From contig NC_016631.1 of NCBI RefSeq assembly GCF_000178955.2, positions 4,278,001 to 4,342,000 of the forward strand: 64,000 nucleotides of DNA, read 5' to 3'. Below the pieces are notes generated by a model. That model was not told the origin of the DNA. It saw nothing but the letters and a program-made list of their open reading frames with translations, and did no database searches. Below are positions 1 to 9,060 of this stretch, in pieces (within the stretch, counting starts at the first letter, position 1; the number at the start of each line of letters is the position of its first letter). Position numbers and translations under genes: made by a program. The DNA comes from Granulicella mallensis MP5ACTX8. Lineage in GTDB: Bacteria; Acidobacteriota; Terriglobia; Terriglobales; Acidobacteriaceae.

Positions 1-60
1 CATCGAAACCACACAGCTTTCTTTTCGCAGTCTTGTGAGTATTTCATCTCTACCACCCAT

Positions 61-90
61 AAAAAAGATACGGCCTTTTCAGGCCGTATC
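61..90 (-). terminator. Rho-independent terminator of the GH38 gene
   Basis: A perfect 10-bp stem (67-76 with 81-90, 4-base loop) is followed on the minus strand by a run of six T (61-66 read in complement). It lies about 40 bases beyond the stop codon of the minus-strand alpha-mannosidase and has the classic intrinsic terminator layout. Confidence 0.85.
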
Positions 91-130
91 TTCGGTAAAT
101 CCAGCGACTCAACGAGAGTAGTTATCACTC

Positions 131-3100
131 CTACTTCGTTGCAACGTTGCTGCCGGAATAGAACACCTGCACGGTAAGAATCTCGTAAGGCTTGATCGGC
201 ACCGTCACGACATCTCCCGTGAGTGCCAGATGCGAGCCTTCGACCTTCTCCATCAGGTTGCTCTCCACCGCGTACTGCGCACCGCGCGGCACATGCAGCT
301 TTACCTCGCTCGCCTTCCCTGCCCACTCGTACATGCGGAAGACGAGGGCGTTGGAGTCCTCGGCCTTCTTCACAGCCGTGAGCGTGACGTTGGCGTTCTC
401 CACGGTACCCCAGGAGTGTTCTGTGGGGAGCGTGCCCGTGTGGCTGAAGACCTGCTGAGCCTTAAGCGGGTCGTTCAGCTCAAAGCCGCGATGAACGGTG
501 AGTGCCTGCTTCCAGTCCCCAGCGTGCGGGTAGATCGCGTAGGTAAAGCGCTGGCGGCCACGGTCCGCGTCGGGATCGGGCCAGGTGGCCGAACGCAGCA
601 GTGTGAGGCGCAGCATGTTGTCCACGGCATCGTAGCCATACTTGGAGTCGTTGATCAGCGAGAGCCCCTGGTGTGCGTCGCCGAGATCAGCCCAGCGCAT
701 GGCAGGAACTTCAAACCGAGCCTTCTCCCACGAGTTGCTGCGGGTAGTAGGCCGCTCGATGGAGCCATACGGAATCTCGTACGTAGCCTTGGCGCTCGAA
801 GCCGCGAGGGGGAAGGCAGCCTTCAGGAGCACGTGCTGCTCCTGCCAGTCGATGTCATTGGCAACCTCGACCTGATCGGCTCCCGCATCGAGCGAGATGT
901 CCTGCGTAAAGTGCGACTTCTGCCACGTGCGGGTCACCCGGATCGTGTCGCGCAGCGAACCATGCGTGAGCACGGTTACCGCGTCCACCGACGAGATGGG
1001 GGTGTAGTGGTCGAAGGTGCCGGGATCGACGTTCCAGGCGTCATACTGCTTCGGAGTGTCCTTGAAGGTCTGCAGCTCGTTGCCGCAGGCCTTCGGTGCG
1101 AGGAACTCCGTGTTCGCGGGCAGCGAGACCAGGCTGGTGATGCAGCCTGTCTTGCGGTCGAGAACCAGCTTCAGGTGAGCATTCGAGAGAGTAATCGCGT
1201 CGGACTTCTCGTCGAGGCGAAGATCGTTCTCCGCCGAAGCCTTGGCGTTGCCGGTAACAGCTTCAGCGTGCAGGACGGTGTAGCCCAGCGAGGGCACATC
1301 CTTGACGCGAGCGATCAGAGTGAACTGGTGCGTCGCGGCATCCTGGGAGACGACCTGCGAAGGAACCGGCTGGCCGTGAGCATCGAGCAGGCGAACGGAC
1401 TTCGCGTCCTCGGGCAGCTGCACGTTGAGGTTGACGGTCTCACTGCGAGGCCAGGCCATCGCATTGAAGACCATGACCGGAACACCTGTGCTGACGTGGG
1501 TATCGACCGTGGCGCTGAGCGTGTTGATCGCAGCATCGCTGATCTCGCGGTCGGAGTGGAAGACCTCGGTATAGTCGCGCTGCGCATCCTTGTAGATGAT
1601 GCCGATGCCCGATCCCGCGGCGAGATCATGGAACTGGTTGAAGGTGATCTTCTTCCAGTCTTCCGTAAGCTCGGCGGCAGGATAGGTCTTGCCATCCAGC
1701 CACGCGAACGACGCGAGCTTCTCGGCATCGAGAGTCGCGACTTCGCTGTTCCTCATATTGGCCTTGTGCTGGGCCTGGGTCGTGAAGACGCCGCGATGGA
1801 ACTCAAGGTAGAGCTCATCCTTCCAGGTGGGCAGACCAACCGCACCGGCAGCAGAGGCCGGAGGAGCGGTGTAGCCCTTGGCAAGGCTGTCGTAGTTCCA
1901 GGTGGGAGAATCGGGATTCAGGTTGTGCTCGACGTCGTCGAAGTACTTCTGCGCGGTGCTGTAGTGCATCGCCGGCACAGCGTCGGTCTTCCCCTTCTCG
2001 ATCCAGTGATCGGCCTGTTCAAGCATGGCGCGTGTCGGTCCGCCGCCGTGATCTCCGATGCCATAAAGGTCGAGCATCTCAGAGGTGCCAGGGTTGCGCT
2101 GGGCGGATTCGGCAAAGTCAGCCGAGATGCGTGTGGGGTTTACGTTGTCGTGAACGTAGTCGGTGGGGAAGTACGTCAGGACCTTGCTGCCATCGGGCGA
2201 CTCCCACCAGAAGATGCGGAACGGAAGCTGGTTGGTATCGTTCCAGTGCATCTTCTGCGTGACAAAGTAATCCAGGCCGGAGCGCTTGTAGATCTGCGGC
2301 AGCTGCCAGTTGTAGCCGAAAGAATCGGGATTCCAGCCGATGCGTGCGGTCACGCCATACTGCTCCTGGAAGTAGCGCTGGCCGACAAGCAGCTGGCGAA
2401 CCAGCGACTCTCCATCCGGCATGTTGAGGTCAGGCTCGATCCACATGCCGCCGACGATCTCCCAGCGTCCCTCTTTGACGCGCTGCTTGATCTGCGCATT
2501 GATGTCGGGATACTTCTCCGCCATCCACTCGGTGTACTGCGCAGCCGACTGGCTGTAGGTGTAATCGGGATACTCGTTCATCAACTGCAGCGCAGTGGAG
2601 AACGTACGCTTCACGGCATCGACCGTCTCGCTGCGAGGCCAGAGCCACGCGGCATCGATGTGCGCGTTGCCGGCGAGATCGACCTTCGCCTCCGAAAGCA
2701 TCGGATGCAGTTCGCTCAGAATGCCCTGGGCCTTGCGCAGCGAAGCATCGAAGGCGGTCTGATCGGCGGCCGCAAGGGCCTTCATGTCGATCGCCTCAAC
2801 GGCGGCCTCGACCTTGGGCAGCAGGTCCGGGCGGGGGGTCTTGAGCTGCGGCAGTAAATTGGCGGCAGCGATGCACTGCACGCGAATATCGTCTGGATCG
2901 GGGCGCTGGCCCGAGGAACTGGGCTCAATGCGCAGGGTCACGCCGCGGAAAGTCTTGTCGTCCACGGTGTGGAGAAGCTTCACCGCGACGAGGATCTTGT
3001 CGCCCGGCTTGGCAGGTTCAAAGAGGACGATAGGCTCGAGATCATCGCCAAGCGCGACACGCTTGCCGTTGAAGTAGATGATCTGGGGCATGGGACCGTT

Positions 3101-3451
3101 GGCGTCTGCCTGGAACTGGAACCAGACACGTGCGCCGGTAATGTCATACCCGTTGAGGGTCTTGGGAATCTCGATCTCCCGGCGATACCAGACCGCGTCC
3201 TTGGGGGCCTTGCTGTGACCGTGAACCAGAGGCCAGGAGGAGTCGTCGAGCGCCGGAGACTCGCCGTGCGGGAGGTCACCGGCATGGAAATGCCAGTCTG
3301 CCGCAGGCAGTGCGTCCAGGGTTTCAAGGGTGTGCAGCTTGGCAACGGCACCAGGCGACAGGTTCTTCAGCTCCCGAACCGGAGTGAAGGACTGGGCTGG
3401 AAGCAGCGCGGCGGAAAGCAGAACGGCGAGCGGAAAAACACAAAGACGCAT
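131..3451 (-). CDS. Secreted GH38 alpha-mannosidase (paralogue 1)
   Basis: Glycoside hydrolase family 38 retaining alpha-mannosidase of about 1106 residues, predicted exported. The start is placed at the ATG at 3451 because it opens a good signal peptide (MRLCVFPLAVLL, cleavage near residue 19); the upstream in-frame extension looks non-coding. Residues about 40-180 resemble a beta-sandwich domain. The catalytic barrel follows with AHIDAAW (about 263-269) as metal-binding motif and NPDSFGY (about 374-380), whose Asp at about 376 is the expected nucleophile. The long C-terminal half is the beta-sandwich part of the family. It stands alone with its own terminator. A second GH38 gene at the other end of the window has a different N-terminus. 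Exact substrate linkage cannot be read from sequence. Confidence 0.93.
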   Translation of the reverse strand: MRLCVFPLAVLLSAALLPAQSFTPVRELKNLSPGAVAKLHTLETLDALPAADWHFHAGDLPHGESPALDDSSWPLVHGHSKAPKDAVWYRREIEIPKTLNGYDITGARVWFQFQADANGPMPQIIYFNGKRVALGDDLEPIVLFEPAKPGDKILVAVKLLHTVDDKTFRGVTLRIEPSSSGQRPDPDDIRVQCIAAANLLPQLKTPRPDLLPKVEAAVEAIDMKALAAADQTAFDASLRKAQGILSELHPMLSEAKVDLAGNAHIDAAWLWPRSETVDAVKRTFSTALQLMNEYPDYTYSQSAAQYTEWMAEKYPDINAQIKQRVKEGRWEIVGGMWIEPDLNMPDGESLVRQLLVGQRYFQEQYGVTARIGWNPDSFGYNWQLPQIYKRSGLDYFVTQKMHWNDTNQLPFRIFWWESPDGSKVLTYFPTDYVHDNVNPTRISADFAESAQRNPGTSEMLDLYGIGDHGGGPTRAMLEQADHWIEKGKTDAVPAMHYSTAQKYFDDVEHNLNPDSPTWNYDSLAKGYTAPPASAAGAVGLPTWKDELYLEFHRGVFTTQAQHKANMRNSEVATLDAEKLASFAWLDGKTYPAAELTEDWKKITFNQFHDLAAGSGIGIIYKDAQRDYTEVFHSDREISDAAINTLSATVDTHVSTGVPVMVFNAMAWPRSETVNLNVQLPEDAKSVRLLDAHGQPVPSQVVSQDAATHQFTLIARVKDVPSLGYTVLHAEAVTGNAKASAENDLRLDEKSDAITLSNAHLKLVLDRKTGCITSLVSLPANTEFLAPKACGNELQTFKDTPKQYDAWNVDPGTFDHYTPISSVDAVTVLTHGSLRDTIRVTRTWQKSHFTQDISLDAGADQVEVANDIDWQEQHVLLKAAFPLAASSAKATYEIPYGSIERPTTRSNSWEKARFEVPAMRWADLGDAHQGLSLINDSKYGYDAVDNMLRLTLLRSATWPDPDADRGRQRFTYAIYPHAGDWKQALTVHRGFELNDPLKAQQVFSHTGTLPTEHSWGTVENANVTLTAVKKAEDSNALVFRMYEWAGKASEVKLHVPRGAQYAVESNLMEKVEGSHLALTGDVVTVPIKPYEILTVQVFYSGSNVATK

Positions 3452-3557
3452 GGGGGGAGAGTAGCAAATGGGAACGATCTTCACAAAGTCCCCCACCCAC
3501 CGGCCCGAAGTGTCTTCCCTGCCGCGCTGGGTATACACTTCCTATTCGCATCTCGTT

Positions 3558-3589
3558 TCAGGCCTGCCGGACAATATTGGCGGGCCTGA
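3558..3589. promoter_or_regulatory. Dyad in the deoC leader
   Basis: Arms 3558-3568 and 3579-3589 are 11-base inverted repeats with one mismatch around an AT-rich 10-base centre. The dyad sits just upstream of the deoC ribosome binding site (GGAG near 3605). It may be an operator or a leader hairpin; the sequence does not decide between these. Confidence 0.4.
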
Positions 3590-3616
3590 TTGCTTGAATT
3601 CGAGTGGAGCAGAGAC

Positions 3617-4642
3617 ATGGCTGTGAAGCAGGAAGAGCTACAGAAAAAATCTGAAGGGCACGCGAACGTTCCCGTCACGCTGCATGGCCGGGAGCTGGTT
3701 CCGAACCAGCGCATTCCGCTGAACCTGGACTGGGTCGAGGAGGTGCGGGTCAACACCAGCGCCGTCGAACGGCGTGCAGCGACCATTCCGGCCCGGCGCT
3801 CGGTCAAAAAGGACTGGCAGGCCGCATGGCTGCTGCGCGCCATCGCCTGCATGGACCTGACGACGCTCAGCGGCGACGACAGCGCGGAGAGGGTCAAACG
3901 GCTCTGCGCCAAGGCCCGGCGGCCCCTGCAGGACCACCTGGTGAAGGCGCTCGGCATTGAGGAGCTACACCTGACCACGGGCGCTGTCTGCGTATACCAC
4001 GCGTTCGTCGAGACGGCCGTCAAGGCGCTCGAAGGCACGAACATTCCCGTCGCCGCCGTATCGACCGGCTTTCCCGCCGGACTTTCACCGCTGGCCGAGC
4101 GCGTCGAGGAGATTCGGCGCAGTGTCGAAGCGGGCGCCAGCGAAATCGACATCGTTATCACGCGGGCCCATGTCTTCAACGGCGAATGGAACGCGCTGTA
4201 CGACGAGGTCGCGGCGTTCAAGGAGGCCTGTGGACAGGCCCACATGAAGGCGATCCTCGGCACCGGCGATCTACTGACCCTGCGCAACGTCGCGCGCGCA
4301 AGCTGGGTTGCGATGATGGCAGGCGCGGACTTCATCAAGACCTCCACCGGCAAGGAAGCCGTGAATGCTACCCTCCCCGTCTCGCTCGTGATGGTGCGGG
4401 CGATCCGCGATTACGCCGAACGCACCGGCATGGCCGTCGGTTTCAAGCCGGCAGGCGGCATCAAGACCGCCAAACAGGCCCTGGACTGGATGGCGACCAT
4501 GAAGGACGAACTGGGCAGACCGTGGCTTGAGCCGACGCTGTTCCGTTATGGCGCGAGTTCGATGCTTGGGGATATCGAACGGCAGTTGGAGCACCACGTG
4601 AACGGCCGGTACTCGGCAGCGTATCGGCATCCGATTGCGTAA
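3617..4642 (+). CDS. deoC: Deoxyribose-phosphate aldolase
   Basis: Class I aldolase cleaving 2-deoxyribose 5-phosphate to glyceraldehyde 3-phosphate and acetaldehyde, in the cytoplasm. The ATG at 3617 is preferred over an upstream TTG at 3590 because GGAG lies at a suitable distance. The 341-residue product is longer than E. coli DeoC (about 260) owing to an N-terminal extension of about 60-70 residues, a form known in several phyla. Active-site signatures are present: EIDIV with Asp about 178, DFIKTSTGK with the Schiff-base Lys about 241, and FKPAGGIKT with Lys about 277. The next gene encodes an aldehyde dehydrogenase that could take the acetaldehyde product. Confidence 0.95.
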   Translation: MAVKQEELQKKSEGHANVPVTLHGRELVPNQRIPLNLDWVEEVRVNTSAVERRAATIPARRSVKKDWQAAWLLRAIACMDLTTLSGDDSAERVKRLCAKARRPLQDHLVKALGIEELHLTTGAVCVYHAFVETAVKALEGTNIPVAAVSTGFPAGLSPLAERVEEIRRSVEAGASEIDIVITRAHVFNGEWNALYDEVAAFKEACGQAHMKAILGTGDLLTLRNVARASWVAMMAGADFIKTSTGKEAVNATLPVSLVMVRAIRDYAERTGMAVGFKPAGGIKTAKQALDWMATMKDELGRPWLEPTLFRYGASSMLGDIERQLEHHVNGRYSAAYRHPIA

Positions 4643-4673
4643 AGGCCCTCGACTGCGCAAGTTGTTTCGTTAA

Positions 4674-4726
4674 GGGCACGGCTTCAGCCGTGCCGTTCAG
4701 GTCAGGCAAGGGATGGGCTTTAGCCC
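4674..4726. repeat. REP-like palindromic element between deoC and the aldehyde dehydrogenase
   Basis: Two hairpins lie in tandem: a perfect 9-bp stem (4675-4683 with 4686-4694) and a 5-bp stem (4715-4719 with 4722-4726), each with a 2-base loop. Short GC-rich paired palindromes of this form are typical of dispersed bacterial REP elements. It sits in the intercistronic gap, so it could affect read-through or mRNA stability. Whether it is repeated elsewhere in the genome cannot be tested here. Confidence 0.55.
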
Positions 4727-4773
4727 CTGAGGGACCATTTCCTCAACCGCCTCAGCCGCAAGGAGAGATCAGC

Positions 4774-7176
4774 ATGGCAAGCAGCATTGTGGAGAAGTTC
4801 TACAGCATGGAATACGGTCCGGCGCCCGAAGACGCGAGCGAAGTCAACAAGTGGCTCGACGCCCACAAGCGCAGCTTCGGGCACTACATCGACGGCGCAT
4901 GGACGCAGGTCAGCGGCTCCAGCTTCGAGACCAGGAACCCCGCGACCGGCGAGGTGCTGGCGAAGATCGCGACCGCCGATGCCAGCGACGTAGACCGCGC
5001 CGTAAAGGCCGCTCGCGCCGCCCTGCCAGCCTGGCAGGCGCTCACGGGCCATCAGCGCGCTCGCTATCTCTACGCGTTTGCACGGCAGGTGCAGAAGCAC
5101 GCGCGCAGGCTCGCCGTGCTGGAGACACTGGACAACGGCAAGTCGATCCGCGAGTCGCGTGACATCGATATCCCGCTGGTCGCCCGGCACTTCTACCATC
5201 ACGCAGGCTGGGCACAGTTGCTCGACGAGGAGTTCCCCGGCTACACAAGCGTAGGCGTCGTCGGCCAGATCATCCCCTGGAACTTCCCGCTGCTGATGTT
5301 CGCGTGGAAGGTCGCACCGGCACTGGCCGCAGGCAACACCGTCGTCATCAAACCGGCCGAGTTCACCCCGCTCAGCGCGCTGGCCTTGGCTGAGATCGCT
5401 CAGGAGATCGGCCTGCCCAAGGGCGTGCTGAACGTCATCAACGGCGACGGCAAAACCGGCGCAGCCATCGTCGAGCACACCGACATCGACAAGATCGCCT
5501 TCACCGGATCGACCGAGGTCGGCCGCATTATCCGCAAGGCCACGGCAAAGACCAGCAAGAAGCTGAGCCTCGAACTTGGCGGCAAGAGCCCGTTCATCGT
5601 CTTCGACGATGCCGATCTCGACTCCACAGTCGAAGGTCTCGTCGATGGCATCTGGTTCAACCAGGGACAAGTCTGCTGCGCGGGCTCGCGGCTGCTGGTG
5701 CAGGAGCGCGTCGCCGAAAAGCTCTACGACAAGATCCGCTCCCGCATGGAGACCCTGCGCGTCGGCTCGCCACTGGACAAAGCCATCGACATTGGCGCCA
5801 TCGTCGACCAGATCCAGTACGACCGCATCAAGGGCCTCGTCGAGACGGGCGTGAAAGAAGGTGCCACCTGCTGGCAGCCTGAGGTCACGATGCCGGAGAA
5901 GGGCCTGTTCTTCAAGCCGACGCTCCTGACCAACGTGCACCCCGCTTCGACCGTGGCCCAGGAGGAGATCTTTGGCCCGGTACTCGTCTCCATGACCTTC
6001 CGCACTCCTGCAGAGGCCGTGGAGCTCGCCAACAACACCACCTATGGCCTGGCCGCGTGCGTTTGGAGCGAGAACATCAACGTCGCGCTCGACGTGGCCG
6101 CGCAGGTAAAGGCCGGCGTGGTCTGGGTGAACGCGACCAACCTCTTCGACGCGGCATGTGGCTTTGGCGGCTATCGTGAGAGCGGCTATGGCCGCGAGGG
6201 CGGCAAGGAAGGCATGTACGAGTACCTCGTCCCCGTGCACGCCGAACGCAAGACCGCCGCGAAGACGCTGCCGGAGCCAGTGATCGACCAGCCGGAGGGC
6301 TTCGATGAAGAACGCAGCGCGGCTGTCGAGTTCGGCATCGACCGCACGGTGAAGCTGTACATCGGCGGCAAGCAGGCGCGGCCGGACTCCGGCTACAGCT
6401 ATCCCGTCTATGACCGCAACGGCCAGCTTGTCGGCGAGGCCCCGCTAGGCAATCGCAAGGACATCCGCAACGCCGTCGAAGCCGCACGCAATATCTCGGC
6501 AAAGTGGGCAAAGACCACCGCCCATGGCCGCGCGCAGATCCTCTACTACATCGCCGAGAACATGGTGCAACGCCGCGCGGAGATCGTCGCCAAGCTAGCC
6601 GCGTTCGTCGGCCCGGAACAGGCAGCGATTGAACTCGACTACGGCGTGGAACGCACCTTCGCCTATGCCGCGTGGGCCGACAAATTCGAAGGCTCCGTAC
6701 ACAATCCACCCATGCGGATGGTGACGCTCGCCATGAAGGAGGCCATCGGCACGGTAGGAATCCTCTGCCCCGACGACGCGCCGCTGCTCGGCTTCCTCTC
6801 GCTCGTGCTTCCCGCCATCGCCATGGGCAACGCCGTCGTTGCCGTGCCGAGCGAGCGCTGCGCCACGCTGATGAGCGACCTGTACCAGGTCTTCGACACC
6901 AGCGACCTGCCCGGAGGAGTCGTCAACATCGTCGCGGGCAAAGCCAGCGAACTAGGCAAGACGCTGGCCGAGCACGACGACATCGACGCCATCTGGAGCT
7001 TCCGCGATGAGGCCGCAAGCGCGATGGTGAAGCTAGGCTCCATCGGCAATCTCAAGCAGGTGTGGACCAACGAAGGCCGCAGCATCGACTGGTTCGACCC
7101 CGCCCAGGCCGAAGGCCGCTACTTCCTGCGCCACGCCACGCAGATCAAGAACATCTGGGTCCCGTACGGGGAATAA
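4774..7176 (+). CDS. Two-domain aldehyde dehydrogenase, ALDH16-like
   Basis: NAD(P)-dependent aldehyde dehydrogenase of 800 residues. The start at 4774 follows an AAGGAGAG ribosome binding site. Residues about 35-500 form a complete ALDH domain: PWNFP about 168-172, GSTEVG about 245-250, LELGGK with general-base Glu about 267, and GQVCCAGS with catalytic Cys about 301. Residues about 520-800 form a second ALDH-like domain that keeps the NAD-binding part (PAIAMGN) but shows no catalytic Cys motif. Length and this active-plus-degenerate layout match the ALDH16 family. Its position after deoC suggests oxidation of acetaldehyde or a related aldehyde from deoxyribose breakdown; that substrate is inferred. 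Confidence 0.9.
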   Translation: MASSIVEKFYSMEYGPAPEDASEVNKWLDAHKRSFGHYIDGAWTQVSGSSFETRNPATGEVLAKIATADASDVDRAVKAARAALPAWQALTGHQRARYLYAFARQVQKHARRLAVLETLDNGKSIRESRDIDIPLVARHFYHHAGWAQLLDEEFPGYTSVGVVGQIIPWNFPLLMFAWKVAPALAAGNTVVIKPAEFTPLSALALAEIAQEIGLPKGVLNVINGDGKTGAAIVEHTDIDKIAFTGSTEVGRIIRKATAKTSKKLSLELGGKSPFIVFDDADLDSTVEGLVDGIWFNQGQVCCAGSRLLVQERVAEKLYDKIRSRMETLRVGSPLDKAIDIGAIVDQIQYDRIKGLVETGVKEGATCWQPEVTMPEKGLFFKPTLLTNVHPASTVAQEEIFGPVLVSMTFRTPAEAVELANNTTYGLAACVWSENINVALDVAAQVKAGVVWVNATNLFDAACGFGGYRESGYGREGGKEGMYEYLVPVHAERKTAAKTLPEPVIDQPEGFDEERSAAVEFGIDRTVKLYIGGKQARPDSGYSYPVYDRNGQLVGEAPLGNRKDIRNAVEAARNISAKWAKTTAHGRAQILYYIAENMVQRRAEIVAKLAAFVGPEQAAIELDYGVERTFAYAAWADKFEGSVHNPPMRMVTLAMKEAIGTVGILCPDDAPLLGFLSLVLPAIAMGNAVVAVPSERCATLMSDLYQVFDTSDLPGGVVNIVAGKASELGKTLAEHDDIDAIWSFRDEAASAMVKLGSIGNLKQVWTNEGRSIDWFDPAQAEGRYFLRHATQIKNIWVPYGE

Positions 7177-7197
7177 ACCAGACGCCGGGTCCATCCT

Positions 7198-7257
7198 CCA
7201 AACCGGGTGCCCCATCCCCAAACCGGAGTGTCCCATCCCAAACCGGGTGCCCCATCC
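7198..7257. repeat. Three tandem 20-bp units
   Basis: Three near-identical 20-base units begin at 7198, 7218 and 7238 (consensus CCAAACCGGGTGCCCCATCC; the middle unit differs at a few positions). The third unit runs into the left arm of the inverted repeat that follows. They fill the space after the ALDH stop codon. Confidence 0.75.
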
Positions 7258-7462
7258 TCGACGCGCGGCTTCTTGCGCGGCAGGGTGGGGTATCGTTCGT
7301 GGTAGCGAACGACCGCTCTCCTCTATTCGGGCACGGTCGCTGCTACAAGCCAAAGGCGGTCGTGCTTTGCACGATACCCCTGACTTAGAGCCGCAGTAGC
7401 CCGCGTCATGTCTACCCCCCACCCTGACGCGCAAAAAGCCACGCGTCGAGGATGGGGCCCCC
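7245..7462. repeat. Large nested inverted-repeat element between convergent genes
   Basis: Arms 7245-7290 and 7417-7462 are reverse complements at 42 of 46 positions by my alignment. Inside them a second pair (about 7287-7314 and 7354-7380) shares GGGGTATCGT and ACGACCGC blocks in inverted orientation, and 7293-7311 holds a small CGTTCG/CGAACG hairpin. No protein is encoded. The element occupies the whole gap between two convergent genes, so it may also terminate transcription both ways. It looks like a miniature mobile or dispersed repeat of about 220 bp; copy number needs a genome search. Confidence 0.7.
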
Positions 7463-7471
7463 GATTCTGCA

Positions 7472-8440
7472 CTACCCCACCGCCGACAGCACCCCAAAGC
7501 TAACCCCGGTAAGCCGCTCAGACTCCGCCCACAGACGCTTCGCCACAGCCACATCCTTCGCCGCCTTCGCAATCGGCACAGGCACCGGATGCCCTTTCAT
7601 CTCCGAGAAGCGATCGGGCCCGTAATACCCACCCGGCGTAGCCTCCCGAGCGACAGCCGCAAAGAGCGTAGGCAGCGCACCATGCGCGGAGTCCTGCGAC
7701 GCAATCGGCTTGAGAACTGCAGAAAGTATCCGCATGACAAGACCGCTTGAGTCGCCCGGCCCGCTCGTCTGCAGGTTTGTAATGGCATACCCCGGATGGG
7801 CGGCCGTGCTGAGGATCGGCGAACCGATCGCCGTAAGCCGCCGCTGGAGTTCAAGTGCAAAAACCGAGTCCGCCAACTTGGACTGACCATAGGCCTGAAG
7901 CATCGGCTTGTAGACCCGTTCACCCTGCAGGTTGCTGAAGTCGATCTTGCCCCACTTGCTGGCGGAGCTGGAGACGGTAACCACCCGTGAGCCGGGCTGC
8001 GGCTTGATCGACAGCAGCAGCAACGCCGTCAGCGCGAAGGGCCCCAGATAGTTCGTACCGAACTGGCGCTCAAACCCGTCAACGGTCAACTCACGCGTGG
8101 GCAACCCCATCACCCCGGCGTTGTTGATCAACAGATCGAGCGACGCTCCCGGAAAGCGCTCGACATAGCGCCCCGCAAACGCCCGCACCGAACTCAGGTC
8201 GGCAAGGTCGAGAATCTCAGGGATGAGCTTCGCCTGCGGCACGATGCGGCGAATGCGCGCAATGGCATCCTCGGCCTTGGCCTGTGTGCGGGCGGGTAGA
8301 ACGATCTCCGCCCCGTTGCGGGCGAGCTCCAGCGCCGCCTCCCAGCCGATGCCGCTGTTCGCTCCTGTAATCACAACCCGTCTTCCCTGCTGCGAGCCAA
8401 CCTTGTCTGCCGTCCATGGGGTGTTCCGTTTCGTCGTCAT
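7472..8440 (-). CDS. Short-chain dehydrogenase/reductase
   Basis: Cytoplasmic SDR oxidoreductase of 322 residues, of the longer type resembling retinol dehydrogenase and protochlorophyllide-reductase relatives. It has the cofactor motif TGANSGIG (about 25-32), NNAG near residue 113, and a YxxxK catalytic pair in YGQSK. An Arg in PARTQAK after the second strand favours NADPH. It is transcribed divergently from an HxlR-type regulator 75 bases away, the usual layout for a regulator and its target, so it may act in aldehyde, quinone or xenobiotic reduction. The natural substrate is unknown. Confidence 0.88.
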   Translation of the reverse strand: MTTKRNTPWTADKVGSQQGRRVVITGANSGIGWEAALELARNGAEIVLPARTQAKAEDAIARIRRIVPQAKLIPEILDLADLSSVRAFAGRYVERFPGASLDLLINNAGVMGLPTRELTVDGFERQFGTNYLGPFALTALLLLSIKPQPGSRVVTVSSSASKWGKIDFSNLQGERVYKPMLQAYGQSKLADSVFALELQRRLTAIGSPILSTAAHPGYAITNLQTSGPGDSSGLVMRILSAVLKPIASQDSAHGALPTLFAAVAREATPGGYYGPDRFSEMKGHPVPVPIAKAAKDVAVAKRLWAESERLTGVSFGVLSAVG

Positions 8441-8441
8441 A

Positions 8442-8460
8442 AATGCAGTATTCTTGCATT
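8442..8460. promoter_or_regulatory. Candidate HxlR operator at the SDR start
   Basis: The inverted repeat AATGCA-N7-TGCATT lies directly upstream of the SDR start codon (8440) in the divergent promoter region. Its placement suits repression of the SDR gene. Binding by the neighbouring regulator is inferred. Confidence 0.45.
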
Positions 8461-8498
8461 AGTATCTTTTGGCAATAAGGCACCTTTCTTGCGCGTAC

Positions 8499-8512
8499 TT
8501 ACCTCGAGGTAA
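8499..8512. promoter_or_regulatory. Perfect 14-bp palindrome before the HxlR gene
   Basis: TTACCTCGAGGTAA is a perfect palindrome ending three bases before the regulator's ATG at 8516. Bound protein would block transcription or translation initiation, so it is a candidate autoregulatory operator. The more central AGG-rich half could also overlap the ribosome binding site. Confidence 0.5.
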
Positions 8513-8515
8513 CAA

Positions 8516-8920
8516 ATGAAGAAAACCACAAAAACAAAATGGGACGAGGCAGCGGCACTCTGCGACGGGCTCTCCGAGGACCAGGACGCTCTGACGCGCG
8601 AGATCATAACCGGCCTCGCCGACAAGTGGACGCTGTGGGTGATGAGCGTACTGGCGGAGGCCGGCGAGCCGCTGCGCTTCTCACGCGTGCTGGAGCAGGT
8701 AGAGGGCATCAGCCAGAAGTCGCTGACCAAGACGCTGCGACAGCTCGAACGCGATGGCCTGGTAACGCGAAAGATGTTCGCCGAGGTACCCCCACGCGTC
8801 GAGTACGCCATCACGCCGATTGGTATCGAGATGCTGGACCACGTCGAGCCGCTATGGAGTTGGGTAGCAAAGAGTGTGGGAAGGTTTCAGGAAGCTCGAA
8901 CAAAGTTTGACGAGCGCTAG
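8516..8920 (+). CDS. HxlR-family transcriptional regulator
   Basis: Winged-helix DNA-binding protein of 134 residues, normal for the HxlR family. Signatures include ADKWTLWVMSVL, the RFSRVLEQVEGISQKSLTKTLRQLERDGLV recognition region, and VPPRVEYAITPIG in the wing. A single Cys near residue 14 sits where many family members carry a redox- or electrophile-sensing Cys. It diverges from the SDR gene and two dyads occupy the shared promoter region, so it probably controls that gene and itself. Confidence 0.93.
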   Translation: MKKTTKTKWDEAAALCDGLSEDQDALTREIITGLADKWTLWVMSVLAEAGEPLRFSRVLEQVEGISQKSLTKTLRQLERDGLVTRKMFAEVPPRVEYAITPIGIEMLDHVEPLWSWVAKSVGRFQEARTKFDER

Positions 8921-9060
8921 AACAACTTTTCTTTAAATGAAATGAAGAGTGAAGCCGCAATACCTGAAGGCCGTTCTCCCCCCAAAAACAGCACTTCGCG
9001 CCCAATTCGGCCTCCCGGCAACAAAAGACTTGCTCTGGTAGCTGGTAACATTTCCCCCAC

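Noticed and set aside
1..60. Possible minus-strand gene start at the left edge (ATG at 60 or 47)
   Set aside because: Only about 15-20 codons are visible in either frame, with no strong ribosome binding site or recognisable motif; cannot be supported.
230..2857. Very long plus-strand open frame (about 875 codons) opposite the GH38 gene
   Set aside because: It is antisense to a clear GH38 enzyme, its translation shows no domain, signal peptide or composition of a real protein, and open antisense frames are expected in GC-rich genes.
4720..6240. 506-codon minus-strand frame opposite the aldehyde dehydrogenase
   Set aside because: Antisense shadow of a well-conserved enzyme; no recognisable motif or ribosome binding site.
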